Of a stretch of DNA of 64,000 bases, positions 14,305 to 25,940 are shown in pieces. A program made the position numbers and the translations under genes. Every line of letters begins with the position of its first letter. Position 1 is the stretch's first letter. The notes under the pieces were generated by a model. That model saw nothing but the letters and a program-made list of their open reading frames with translations, searched no databases and was not told the DNA's origin. The stretch is from Cucumis sativus (taxonomy: Eukaryota > Streptophyta > Magnoliopsida > Cucurbitales > Cucurbitaceae), in contig NC_026657.2 in NCBI RefSeq assembly GCF_000004075.3, forward strand, positions 1,736,001 to 1,800,000, written 5' to 3'.

Positions 14305-17300
14305 CTTTTAAACCCAGAGAAAGGAAAAATGAAATGAAAAAACCAGTTTTCAAGAAGCAAATTCTTATGGTCTTACGGTCTTACGGTCTTATGGTCTTAT
14401 GGTCAAAACTCAAAAGTAAAAAAGTCAGAAATTCAGAAAGATGTCATTCAATGGGGAAACAACAAATTCAAAGAAACCTGGAGAGGGTAGAAAAACAAAT
14501 AAACACAAGGGGGATTTCAAAATTCCGATTAAGAACTAAAATCCCATGTGAAGAAAAAAACCCCACAAACCCAGAAGCCAAAATAGAGAAAAGAAGGAAG
14601 TTATATAGAGAAGAAAGCAAAACAGAGAAACCCAAAAGCAAAAGACATTTCATCAAACAGGATGTGAACAAATAAACAGAACCCAGATGGAATCAAGGCT
14701 TAAAAGTGAAGTAGGTGGAGAAAAGGAATAGAAATCGAAAATGGATTGTTAAAAAAAGCGAAACCCTCGTGCAAATAAGTGGAAAACAGAAGAAAAAGGG
14801 ATGGAAACGATGGGATTGTAAGATAGGAAAGGGGAAGATGAATAAAATATAAGTATAAAAACAAGTATCGTGTATGAAAAGGAAAAGGGGGAGGAGAAGG
14901 AAAGGGAAAGGGACAGAAGTAAAATACCGGAATTTCCACAGCGGCAAAGACTGAAGAGAAGACCTTTCAAATGTGGGGATCAACATCAATGAGAGTGGCA
15001 ATCATCATAACGTCATATTAACGCGGTGGGTTTGTTCATATTATAGTCATAAGTCCCAAATCAAAAACAGTGAAATTTGAACGCGTTCATTCTTTTTTCT
15101 TTAGTTCGTCAAACCCAACTCCAAAAGCCAAGAAGAAGAAGAAGAAAATAAGCTAATCTAATCTTGCTTTGTGACTCACTTCTAACAAACATATTATTGT
15201 TATCTTAATTTTCAAATAAGAAAGGCCATTTCATCTTCTTCTTTTCAAAATTAAACCTACTACGTCATTTGCAAATATAGTAATCATAATCGTAAATATA
15301 TCAAAGTTTATCTATGATAAACTTGTAAATAAAAAAATTGTTGTTTAAATAAAAAGAAATTTGAAAGAAACCCTGGGTATTAATTTAGTTTTAAGATTAA
15401 AAAGCAAAGAGAATCCATTTCTATATTTTTTAGACTAGAAAAAGTCTTCCAATTTGACCAGAAAACGAAACTCAAATTGGATTCTTAGGATTGATTAAAA
15501 ATCAAATCAAATAATCAAACAGATCATTTACAATCTTAATTAGATTGATTTAGGGTTCAAATATTTTGAGAGAAAAGGGTTAGGCACCATAAGAAATTGC
15601 CACAAAAACCCTCTTTTTAAGTCTTCATTTTGACTCATTAAAATACAAAGTGAACTTTGACTGTTTTTTTTCCTAATATCAAAAAGATAAAATAGTAAAC
15701 TAAAAAGACTTTCATTATTAAAATTTGGACTTTATTATAATACAAATCAAATTCCTACCCATCAAAGTTCTTTGTAAAAGTATTCTTATTATTAATAAAC
15801 TACAAAAGATCCATTAATTAAACTTTTAGTTTTGTATTTTGACAAATTTAAAAATTAAGTATGTAAATATCCTCTCTTTTTTTCATAAACAAAACCAAGT
15901 TTTCTTTTGGAAATTAATGTGATGTTGATTTGGGTTTTATTTTTCTATTATCAGACATTACACAATTATTCTCTCTTCATTTGTTACCATATTTTATACA
16001 TGTAAGTAAAGTAATTCGATTTTTAGTCAAATTTTAAAAGAAAATCTTTTAAAAAATTATATTTTTGTAGTTTTTTAAAAATATTGGTAAAAAATAGGTA
16101 GACAAAGTTAACTATATATTTATATATAATAAAAAATATCTAATTAAAAAATATTTTAAATAACAAAATTTCTGAAAATGGCTACAAATATAACAAAATA
16201 TCACAATTTATTTATGTTACTATTTGTATCTATCATGATATATGTAGACACAAACAGTAATCATATTTTACTGCAATCCATTAAAGTTTAAGTTATCGTT
16301 ATTTTATCTTATCAAAACATAATTGTTAGATAATATAAAAATTTGAAAGAAAAGTAAACATTGTGACCAAGTTATCTTAAAATTGAATTTAGATTTTTAA
16401 AAAAAAACAAAAGAAATTAGAACATAGAATTTAAACAAAAAGTTAAAAAGTAATTCAAATAACAAGAAAAGTATTTAGGTCATTTGAAGGGATGCACAAA
16501 GGGTTGAAAACCTCAAACTTCATGACCACAAATTAATAAGACTCATTTTTCTTAAATACTAAAGTTGTTATTTTTACGCATATATCGTGTCGTTTTACGA
16601 TTTTTAATGTCGTTTAGAGAATAAGAGACAACTATTTTTTCACGTCGCTTTCGAACGTCCTCGTTTTCAAGGTATTGTAATTGTTGGGTCATACATGTGT
16701 CTCGTTTCAATTTTGACTAAAATGTTGAGATCTTAATTTTACGAAAATGTTAATAAAACACCGACACTAATGGATATTTAAAAAAAAACTATAAAAGTTT
16801 AAAATAATAAATAAACCGTTTACACTTTTTAAACAAAATTAAAATGCTTATTGTTTATATTATATTCACATCAGTAACGTTACATTGTTTACAATTTCTG
16901 TTTCATAAATTATTTTTTGAAAAATGTCAGACAAAAATTTAATGTATTAATGTATTGTTTAAAAAAAAAGCATTTTTCTTATAAATAGATTTTTCTAATA
17001 CAACAAACCACACAATGAGATCAGAACTTTTTCTTTAAAATGAAAAACTATATCAATTATTATTGAGCTAAGTTTACTTTAATTTTTTCATAATAATAGA
17101 CTCTTTCGTTACAAATAGTTTAGAAATTTCTTTTTTAATAATAATAAAAAAAAAATTCTATATCACAAATATTCCTACACATTTCTGGTTGGTTAGGGAG
17201 ATAAGTTAGAAACTTATAGAAATTAGTTTGAATTGAAGGAGTTGAAGAATTAATTTGGACCAAATCAGTTCTCAAGTGTCAATTTGATGCTTTCAACTCT

Positions 17301-19637
17301 AGTGGAAAAAAATTCCAAACTTTTTATAGGATTAAAAATTGATTCAATTATCAACTTAAGTTTCTTCTAAAATGAATAAGAACGATAAATTTCAAAAAAA
17401 CCTTATTGGTTTTTCGAATTTAGGTATGAACATTAAAGGTGATAATCAGTATGTATCCTACCTCACAAATTTCCACCATTTCTCACAAGAAAAGTTCAAA
17501 TTAAACACCAAATTCTCTCTCCCAAAAAGAATTACTGAAAGTACAATTCATTTATAAAGGTATTAATTTGATGTTAGCACAAATTGAGGGGGTGATATTG
17601 GGGCCATGCTAAATTGACTTTGAAATGAAGTTGGGAAAATTTTGTATGGGACTTAGGACTACCACTTTCTCCATTTTTTTTAAGGCTACAAATTGAAAGC
17701 ACTTTCCTCCAAACTTTGAAGTCTCTCTCAAATTTGTTTCTCTCTCTAGCTAATAATAAATGTGAAAAAGGGTTTCATTTAGGGGTTAAATTAAAGAAAA
17801 TATTTCCAACTTTGTTATTTATAGTAGAAAATTTTAAGTTTTTCTTTTCTTTTTTTGAAAATGGGTAGTAATCACGTAGAACCAAAAAAGTGGATTGTTA
17901 CACTATTTTAGGTTATTACAAAATGTTGAATATATTCGGAAGAATTTTTAATTACTTTCGTGGCAATTTTAAAGCATTCTATAAATATAAATAAATAGTA
18001 GATGAGATTTGAATTCGAGAACTTGGAATTTTAAAGACAACCACTATGCCAAAGGTAAAATATACTACAAGGAACACATTATTTAATATATTTTTTAATT
18101 TATACTACAAGGAACACCTTAATGGATCTGTCTATGGTTATAAGTGATAAACAATGACAAACATCGGCAGATTACTATCTTCTAGCATCGATAGAGACAG
18201 TCTATTAACGTCTATGTTTGATATGCATTGAAATTTTTACAAAAACATTAGTAACTTGTAGGAAAATAATTCATAGGTATATTGAACATATGACCTCTTA
18301 GTTAGTTATCGGGACTATTTTCTTTTTTATCGTTAAGTCAACCCATGATGTTTATATTTAAGTGTTTGAGATTTTGTATACGTTTGTTTTAATTTGACAT
18401 ATCAAGACACACTTGCGTATGACAAACCAAACAAACTCGTGTATAAATTATTTTTTAGAAAATGTAATGAAACATGACTATTTTTGCTTTAAAAAATTCT
18501 ATTAAAAAATATTTTATTTGAAACGACTTTTTTAAAAAAGAAAATTCTAGTTAATCCAAACATGTTGTAATACATGACTCTCATCAAAATTAAAAGCCAA
18601 AAATTGGTATACATGAGAAAAAAAAAAAGTAGTTCATAAAATTAACCTAAAGAATAAGATAAGAAATCATGTACAAGGAATCTTAAAGATTCGTACATTT
18701 GAATTTAATTTATACAATCTAATAACTTATTTCAGTATTGTGAACTCATTAAAAACAAGTTTTATCAACCATTCATCTTGATTTATTTATTTATTTTGCA
18801 CATATGTGGCACGGCCTTGGCAACTATCACTCTTTAATATACATTTTTGTGCAATATTATGGAGTTAAGAGAATTGGTCACGTTGTATACTTCCAAATGT
18901 AAGCATGTTCAGGAATACTGATACATCCCAAAATGACCAAATACCAGCTTGATTCATATCTATTTACAAATGTTCAAGTTTAGTGTATACTTTCAATCAA
19001 TCTTAAAATTTAGTGAAGATAGTATATTGTTCTATTAACCTTTCTTTATAAATTGTGGAAAAAGAAACACAACATACCTTTATAAACTTGAAAATATATA
19101 TTGATGAGATTACACGATCATTATTTAACCAATTTCAATAAAAATTAACTTTAAAAGTACACATACAAACTTTGAGTACAGTGACCGATACCATATTTTA
19201 ACCTGTAAATAACAATGACTCCCTAAACATAAATGCAAAACAATAGAATATGAGTAATTGTAATGTTACATTATACAAGACAGAACCATAGATATATATA
19301 TCAATAAAATCTCGAAGACAGGACAGGACACAATGAGAATGAATATAATTTGTAGCTTTAAAGTAATAGGGTAACAATCTTGAACTTGGATATAGGTATA
19401 TGAAAGAACCTGGCTAAGCTGTCCCCCTCCTTTTGCCAATATTATATGTTTGAATGAAGTCAGCAAAGCCCCTTTCCTTTCCTTCCTTCATTCAGCCCAT
19501 CAGAGCTTATTATCTCACAAAGCTACAAAAGGCTAGAAGAATTTCACATAGCTAGCTAATTAAGCACAGCATTCCAAGAAGAGTGAGTGAGTGAGTTTCA
19601 GGATATGGATTATGATTCTTTCTCGTAACTCAGGTTT
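14305..19637. other. Intergenic region, kinase promoter side to NPSN 3' end
   Basis: From 14305 to about 15000 is the likely 5' leader and promoter of the kinase (purine-rich on the plus strand). From 15000 to about 19450 the DNA is very AT-rich with no supportable gene. The last 200 bases before 19637 are probably the 3' UTR of the SNARE gene. Confidence 0.5.
14369..14404. repeat. 8-bp minisatellite in the kinase leader
   Basis: The unit GGTCTTAC/GGTCTTAT is repeated four and a half times. On the minus strand it lies 65 to 100 bases upstream of the kinase ATG, so it probably sits in the 5' UTR or core promoter. Confidence 0.8.
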
Positions 19638-22600
19638 CTAACCAGAATTCCATAGCAGTTTTCGACTCTGAACAGGTGGTGCCAGCCCCGGAATGTCCCG
19701 AATGTCCTTGTTATTTGGATTCACCAACTAAGGAGAAGGAAGACAGAACCAGAAAATGTTCAGCTAAATATAGAGAGAGAGAAAGAAGAATGAGGAAATG
19801 GTAGGTACCTTGACAATGATAATGGCAATGACACCAATAACAATGATGAAGAGAAGGGCCATTATACACTTATCAGTTGCAACTTGTCTTCCTAATTCCT
19901 TCACCAGTTTGGATGCTTTCTTCAATGAGAAATGTATGGAGTCAAGCTCGTTCACGATCCTGCTCATTTGATCGGTCTGCGCCTTCAGAGCTGCAGCTGT
20001 CTCCGTTCCTACATTCACCGTTTCTTGAACTACCTATCGCACACATAGAACCACCGCATATCATTTTATTTCGAAGGTTAACAAGTGAACAGTTTTGCTC
20101 ATTTGAAACTCGATAGAAAGAATGCAGAAATTAGATCTTCCAAAGACAAACCAACCTTTTTAGACCTCTCAATTGCTTCATCAGTTTCATCCATCATCCT
20201 GTTTCCATTATCAATCAATTGTTGATTTGTCATATCTGCAATAACATTAAAAGCCAATATATTAGTAATTTTCTTATACTATCTTGTTCACATCAGCAGT
20301 AATATTTTGTTATTTTTTTTTATAAGAAATAGATATATTCAAAGAACAAAAGAGAACAACCTAAGGGCAAGAGACAAGAGGGCCCCCCGAGAAAAACTAA
20401 AAAATAAGGGTCTTTCAACTGTTGAAAATCATAGAAAGGCTATAGTTACAAAAGTGTTTGGTGTAGTTCATACTCCACCAAGAAGTTGTGTTTTGAAACA
20501 CTGTTTAAAAAAATCAGAAGAATTATAGTTGTCTTAAAAAATTCTGCTATTCTTCTCATTCCAAATACACAACAAAAGGGAACAGGTAGCACATCTCCAC
20601 AAAATGTTACCCTTCGAACTAAAACCTTAGCTATTGAGCCCTTCAAGCCTCCAACTATCAACCTTAATAGGAAGGCAAAACTCCATATTAAAGATTCTGA
20701 ACAACATATTCCAAGCTTTCATAGTAAAGACACAATGCAAAAATAAGTGGTCCAAGGTGTCCTTGTCATTGAAACAAAGGTAGCACATCAAAGGACTGAG
20801 TGCAGTGTACTGAAATTTTTTTATAAGCTTCTCATGAGTATTAAGAAAGACTTCAATAGGCGAGCGACCATAAGAAGAACTTCACCTTTTTGGGGATCTT
20901 AGTCTTCTAGACGTAACGAACCAAAAGTAAGGCGATGGCGGGGGATCTTTTGGTTAATTTAAGAAAGGTAAACTTCATAATGAAATTACCAGCAGCATTA
21001 AGATTCCAGTAAAGACCATCATGATCATCCGTTGGGGCCCACAAATGGAGAGTTTCCAAAATGGTGGCCACATTGTCAAATTCAGTATCTAACATATTTC
21101 TTCAAAAACCCAGATTCCAAGAGTGACTAACATTACACCAGGAGTCGGCCACGAAAGCATCCTTACTTAGCAAAATGGAGAACAAATCAAGAAACTTTTC
21201 CGAAAGGGATTGAGCCTCACACCAACCATCCTTCCAAAATCTGATTTTTGTTTCATCTCCCAACAAAAAGGCCGAGAAACTAAAGAACACCTCCTTATGT
21301 TTCAAAATGTCAGCCCATAACCTATAAGACCTTCCTCTATTCAGGTCTTTAGTAGACCAACCTATAAGGCAGATTTTCGAAATGGAAACCTTTAGTGGTC
21401 CTCTTCTCATTACAGCAATGAATAACACAGCTAAGGGCGTCTCCCACAATTGTAAAGAGAAAAGGGGCAAGCAGATCTCCCTGACGAATGCCCCGTTTGG
21501 CAAATATCATTCCCTTTGACCTGCCATTGACAATGATCGAGAAATTATTCGTTGATAAGTAGCCCCAAATCCATCTCCTCCATCTTTTACCAAAGCCTTT
21601 AAGCTTCATAGCCATATCAAGAAAGGACCAACCCACCTTGTCATAGGCTTTCTGAAGGTCAAGCTTCAGAAGAACACCTTTCCTGCCTTTAAAAGATCAA
21701 TCATTGATAGCCTCCAAAGCTATCAAAATTGCATCTAGAATTTGCCTCCCCTCCATGAAAGCCAATTGAGTATTGCTAATTACAGAGAGAATGATCTTTT
21801 CAAGTCTCATCGCAAGCACCTTAGGAATGACCTTACACAGGGAGGTTGTGAGGCTTATGGGTATGAAGTCACTAACACGAACAACCTCTTTCTTTTTGGG
21901 AATGAGACTAACATAAGTTTTGTTGCATCTTCTATTAATGATCCCGTTTTTAAAAAAATCTTGAAACACCCTTACTAAATCAGATTTCAAATGTTCCACG
22001 GTTTTGTATAAAACTCTCCAGTCATACCTCGGACAGGGGACTTGAGGCACCAATCAAAAACAGCTTATGTGATCTCTATTTCAATAAAAGGGGTCTCTAG
22101 AGCCTCTCCAATTGAGACCATCACAAATGAAATGATAGGAGGTCCTTGTGCCATATATATCATATTTGTGTTATTGCAAAATCACTAAAAGGGGTCTCTA
22201 GCAGTAATGTTGTGTTATTGCAACTTCTTTCTTTCTTTCTTTCTTTTTGTTTAAATTATATGTTGCTATTACAGTAGACATCATATCTGTTTAAAATTTT
22301 GCAACCTATGCTGAAACCAGCTAACAGTTAACCAAAATATTCAGTTTTTTGCTCATTATAGTATTTCAAGCATATATTACAGCAACAATGTTCAGAAGTG
22401 GCTTCGATCATGAACTAAATGAATAACAAAAACAAAATATGCTTACTTGAAGCTAGCAACACATTTTCTTCCCCATAACTTTCACCAGGTCCATCAAAGA
22501 GATCGATTCGCTTGTTGTCAAGAGTGCTTGCATGTCTGCATCATCATTAACAACAACCATTGTTGATTATAAATGATTTCATCCATGAACAAAGATGTCA

Positions 22601-24680
22601 ATATTGACATGTTATGATATTTGTTTTTTTTTTATATATATATATATAGAAACAACTGTTTCATTTGAGAATAATGAGAAGACACAAAGGCATATGAAAA
22701 ACCAACCCACAAAAAGACAATAAAGAAAGGATTTCCAACTAAGTAAAATGTGTTTATTCTTTACATAAGTTCCTGAGTCAATCAAATGCTTTTCAACTGT
22801 ATTAAGTGGGGTAAGGGAAAGGGAAAGGAACCTGAGTCAAAATAAGAAAATAAGTTCTTACAAGCAACCAAATACATTTGTTTTAACTCATTCAAGGAGA
22901 ACAAAAGAAAATCACTGATTAGACAAGGAGAAGAACAGAGATATTCAGCAAGTCAAGTGAAAATGAAAAATTATATTAATGCTAAGGAAGTACGAGACTC
23001 AGAAACACACGACAGTTCTGGACACATTTTGGAGAAATGCAAATTCATAGAACTAGTTTTCACTAACAAAGGTATCAAATAACAGAGTTAAAAATAGATA
23101 TTGAATCTTACTGCTTTTTAAGGGCAACATATGAGTTCAACTCTTTGATCTGCGCAAGAAGATACAGAATATTTAATAACTATGAACTATCACAGCAGAA
23201 ATAAGAAGGAACATTTCTGAAATAATAAAAGAAATTCCTTTACAAAATATTCAAAGTTTCTATCTCACCATAGACTGCTTTTTCTCACTCAGCATTTTGT
23301 TAGTGTTAGCGTTGTTCCCTCCTTCTAAATCTTTGACTTCTCTGTCAAAATCTTTAATAAGCCTGTAAAAGAAACAAACAAAAAGTGTTTACCAAGAACA
23401 AGACAAAGGAACAATATCTTTAATGATAACCCACCATCATCAAGATTAAAAAGAATTTTAATTAAACATGAATGAAAGATACAAGTTAATAGTTTAATAG
23501 CATATTGTTGACTAAGTCCAGAAACTTCAAGATACAAGAATGAAATGAAGACTGCCCAATGTTCTCCATCCAAGAACGCCCAAGGAGGATTAACTAAGAA
23601 AATATATGTATTTCATTGCCGTATACCGAGGGTTAGAGTAGAATAGAACATAGAAAAAGAACAATGATTTCAAGTACAAATTCAATAGGTTTCCTCTCAA
23701 ACAAGCGAGGTGTAATACTTGAGATAGAATCAGTAATTTAATGTGTGTGCGTGCACACACAAACAATCATAAATATGTGTGATCAGGAATTATTAAACAT
23801 AATGGTGTGAATGTACAAAAAGTATATATACATATTTAGACATCGTACCTATTCATTGTCACTTTCTTAAATAAACATTACAAAAGTTCGTTCTTGACAT
23901 CATCATTATTATGACTAATAAAGTCCACTTATTTTTAAAATATTTTGTTATCCATGTTAATCAAAACCTAGGTAGTAAAAGTAGTAAAACTTAAAGGTGT
24001 AATTATACAACTCATAATATATTAGCATTTTCCATATACAAGGAAACTTTACATCTTTTAGGAAATTGAGATTTATATATAGTTCCTCTAGTTATCACGG
24101 AGCTAAACAAGTCTCAGCTTAAGAGGCATAAACCTCTCACGATCCAAATCAGGAAAACATTCCAAAGCCAATAGTTTGGGGTTGCCCCTTGTCTAAAGGC
24201 AAGGCTCGGGCGAAAAATCGTTTAAGGCATTTCCTTCATACAATCACAGCACAAAAGAGATGGAGAGGTTAAACTTCAGAAACACCTTCTGATAGAACTT
24301 GAATTATTGGAAGAAAGTCCAGAAGACACCAAGAAAAGTAGAGTACAAAGAGAGAATGAGATGTAATATACCTCTTACATTCTCGCATCTTATCTGTCAA
24401 CTCTTCCAATTGTCTACTCCGCCTATTTGAATCCTTAATTTTCTCCAGCTTCTGAAATCCATTTCTGTAAGTATAACAAAAACAAGGTCAAATTAGAGGT
24501 TTAAGCTCATAAAACAAGCTCTCGAACAATGTTAACCAAAGTTCCAGCCCATTATTGGTGCATTGAGGGGGAAAAAATAAAGAAAAACCAAAAAAATCCT
24601 TACGACAAAGCTCGGAAGATATCATTGATTTGTCCCTCGATATCTGCAAGTTCCTCGCTGATTGAAGATAATGTATCCAT
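19638..24680 (-). CDS. NPSN11: Novel plant SNARE (Qb-SNARE), NPSN11 type
   Basis: Eight exons on the minus strand: 24680-24604, 24464-24372, 23362-23269, 23149-23112, 22535-22447, 20235-20156, 20033-19809 and 19727-19638. Lengths and phases join without a break into 261 residues. NPSN proteins are plant-specific Qb-SNAREs; Arabidopsis NPSN11 joins the syntaxin KNOLLE in fusing vesicles at the cell plate during cytokinesis. The N-terminal helix ([32 protein letters not shown]) and the [23 protein letters not shown] coiled coil are family hallmarks. The SNARE helix covers the [10 protein letters not shown]...[12 protein letters not shown]...[15 protein letters not shown] region. A membrane anchor ([20 protein letters not shown], about 212-231) is followed by the characteristic lumenal tail [16 protein letters not shown]. 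The start, [11 protein letters not shown], and the internal [13 protein letters not shown] favour NPSN11 over NPSN12/13. Intron 6 (20236-22446) is swollen by a LINE in the same orientation. Confidence 0.93.
20295..20314. repeat. Target-site duplication, left copy
   Basis: The 20-bp sequence AGCAGTAATATTTTGTTATT directly precedes the poly-T run marking the LINE 3' tail. It matches the right copy at 22200-22219 at 18 of 20 positions. Confidence 0.8.
20315..22199 (-). mobile_element. 5'-truncated, defective LINE (plant L1-type) in the NPSN11 intron
   Basis: On the minus strand the element runs from a truncated 5' end near 22199 to an A-rich tail (poly-T on plus, 20313-20320). Reading fragments show a reverse transcriptase: [56 protein letters not shown] (first catalytic Asp) and [17 protein letters not shown]. 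Downstream are a C-terminal region with [10 protein letters not shown] and a zinc-finger RT domain ([18 protein letters not shown] near 20790-20740). An in-frame TGA follows AIND, and the part with the expected Y/F-A-D-D motif is missing. It is flanked by 20-bp direct repeats, so insertion by target-primed reverse transcription is well supported. It cannot move by itself. Confidence 0.88.
20907..22053 (-). pseudogene. Broken LINE ORF2 (reverse transcriptase) remnant
   Basis: Open fragments at 22053-21697, 21636-21349, 21503-21102 and 21095-20907 together represent parts of one ORF2 in different frames. The first two are in the same frame, separated by a premature TGA after EAIND. After [10 protein letters not shown] the protein jumps to a region normally well beyond the catalytic motif, indicating an internal deletion. 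The remainder shows frame changes. Confidence 0.82.
22200..22219. repeat. Target-site duplication, right copy
   Basis: AGCAGTAATGTTGTGTTATT, 18 of 20 bases identical to the left copy at 20295-20314. It directly abuts a GGGGTCTCTAG motif at the truncated LINE end. Confidence 0.78.
22226..22246. repeat. TTTC microsatellite
   Basis: About five CTTT/TTTC units directly beside the right target-site duplication of the LINE. On the gene strand this is a GAAA repeat. Confidence 0.7.
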
Positions 24681-25576
24681 CTTCAAATTCAAACTTCCAA
24701 TAAACAAAACACACGATTCTTGTCCTCTCAGATATTAAGGCACATTACAAGTAAGCTAAAATCTTCAAAAATTCTTCAAGATCTTAAGCTCCCACCTCCC
24801 AAAATTCTCAGAATCCAATTAATCAATGTCAACAAACAAATCCCAATGCGAGCCAAAAATCACAAACAAAATCAATCAGATCATCATCACCATCTCACAT
24901 ATTCATCATCTCTCGCGAAAACCCAATTGAAAAAACGAGGCCAAGACTTCGAAACATCAGCCAACAGATCCAAAAACAAACCAACTACAGACAAACCCAG
25001 AAGAAGAAAAAATGAAACCCGAATTCAGAGAGATCTGAACAATGCAGGTCAAAATGGCGATCTAAGAAAAAAAAAAACCCAACAACCAATTCCTTTCAGA
25101 TTCTTCCCCTTAAAATGAAACACAAAAAAAAAAAAAAAAAAAAAAAACAGCTCCACCTCGTGATTTACACAGAAACCTCCAATGTATTGTACAGAAATAC
25201 TTGGTTTTGATTGGTATTTTTTTTTTCCTAAGATCTAGAATTGAATAATACAAAATGGGGTTTCTTTTTTTTTTCTCTTTTATTTTGTTGGGTTTACAGA
25301 GGGGAAGGGGAAGAAGAAAGCGAAGGGGAGAGGGGGGTTTTTGGCTCTCAAGAAACAGAGGCGATGAAGTTTCAATTTTTTTATATATTTTTTAAGGAAA
25401 AATAAATAAAATTTGAAATTTGTTTTTGGGTCCCTTAATTTTGGGCCAATAACTAATTGGAAAATGGAAAATAGTTGTTTTGTTTGGTTGGAGGCTCACA
25501 AATCATAAATCAATCCCACTAAGTAACTCCTTCCTCCACCCGCTTCCTAAATTTAAAGATCTCAACTCGATACTTC

Positions 25577-25664
25577 TTATCTTCATAACATATAAATGTA
25601 AGTTAAGTTAAAATCTTATATTATCTTCATAACATATAAATGTAAGTTAAGTTAAAATCTTATA
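25577..25664. repeat. 44-bp perfect tandem duplication
   Basis: The unit beginning TTATCTTCATAACATATAAA occurs twice head to tail (25577-25620, 25621-25664) with every base identical, so the duplication is very recent or maintained. Confidence 0.92.
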
Positions 25665-25799
25665 TTGACAATATCTTTTATTATGCCTCAAATATTATAA
25701 AAAATGCATATGTAGTCATTTACGAATTCAACACTAAGGGTTGGAGTAGTACATATACAAATCCTCTAACCTAATGATGTCGCATTATATTCTGAAAAC

Positions 25800-25940
25800 A
25801 TTCTCTCTAATAATATCTGTTCTCTCTACCCATTGATGTAGCCAATACACCGTTAATAAACCATGTATATTTGTTTCATTTATTTTTAAAAGATGTCATC
25901 GTAACACCTACTCTTTCTATTCATTATTTAACGCAACAAC
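25800..25940 (+). repeat. Relic of an LTR, R/U5-like segment (copy B)
   Basis: Contains ATTGATGTAGCCAATACACC and then GTTAATAAACCATGTATAT, matching copy A at 11675-11770 with scattered mismatches. No PBS, internal domain or paired LTR is visible nearby. Confidence 0.4.

Noticed and set aside
14253-14675. 140-codon plus-strand reading frame
   Set aside because: Antisense to the kinase first exon and leader; purine-rich composition creates a long Lys/Arg-rich frame by chance.
20307-20746. Plus-strand frames of 73 and 86 codons
   Set aside because: Antisense to the LINE zinc-finger region; no similarity expected.
24720-25118. 132-codon plus-strand reading frame
   Set aside because: It is Lys/Gln/Thr-rich low complexity, antisense to the NPSN11 leader, with no motif.
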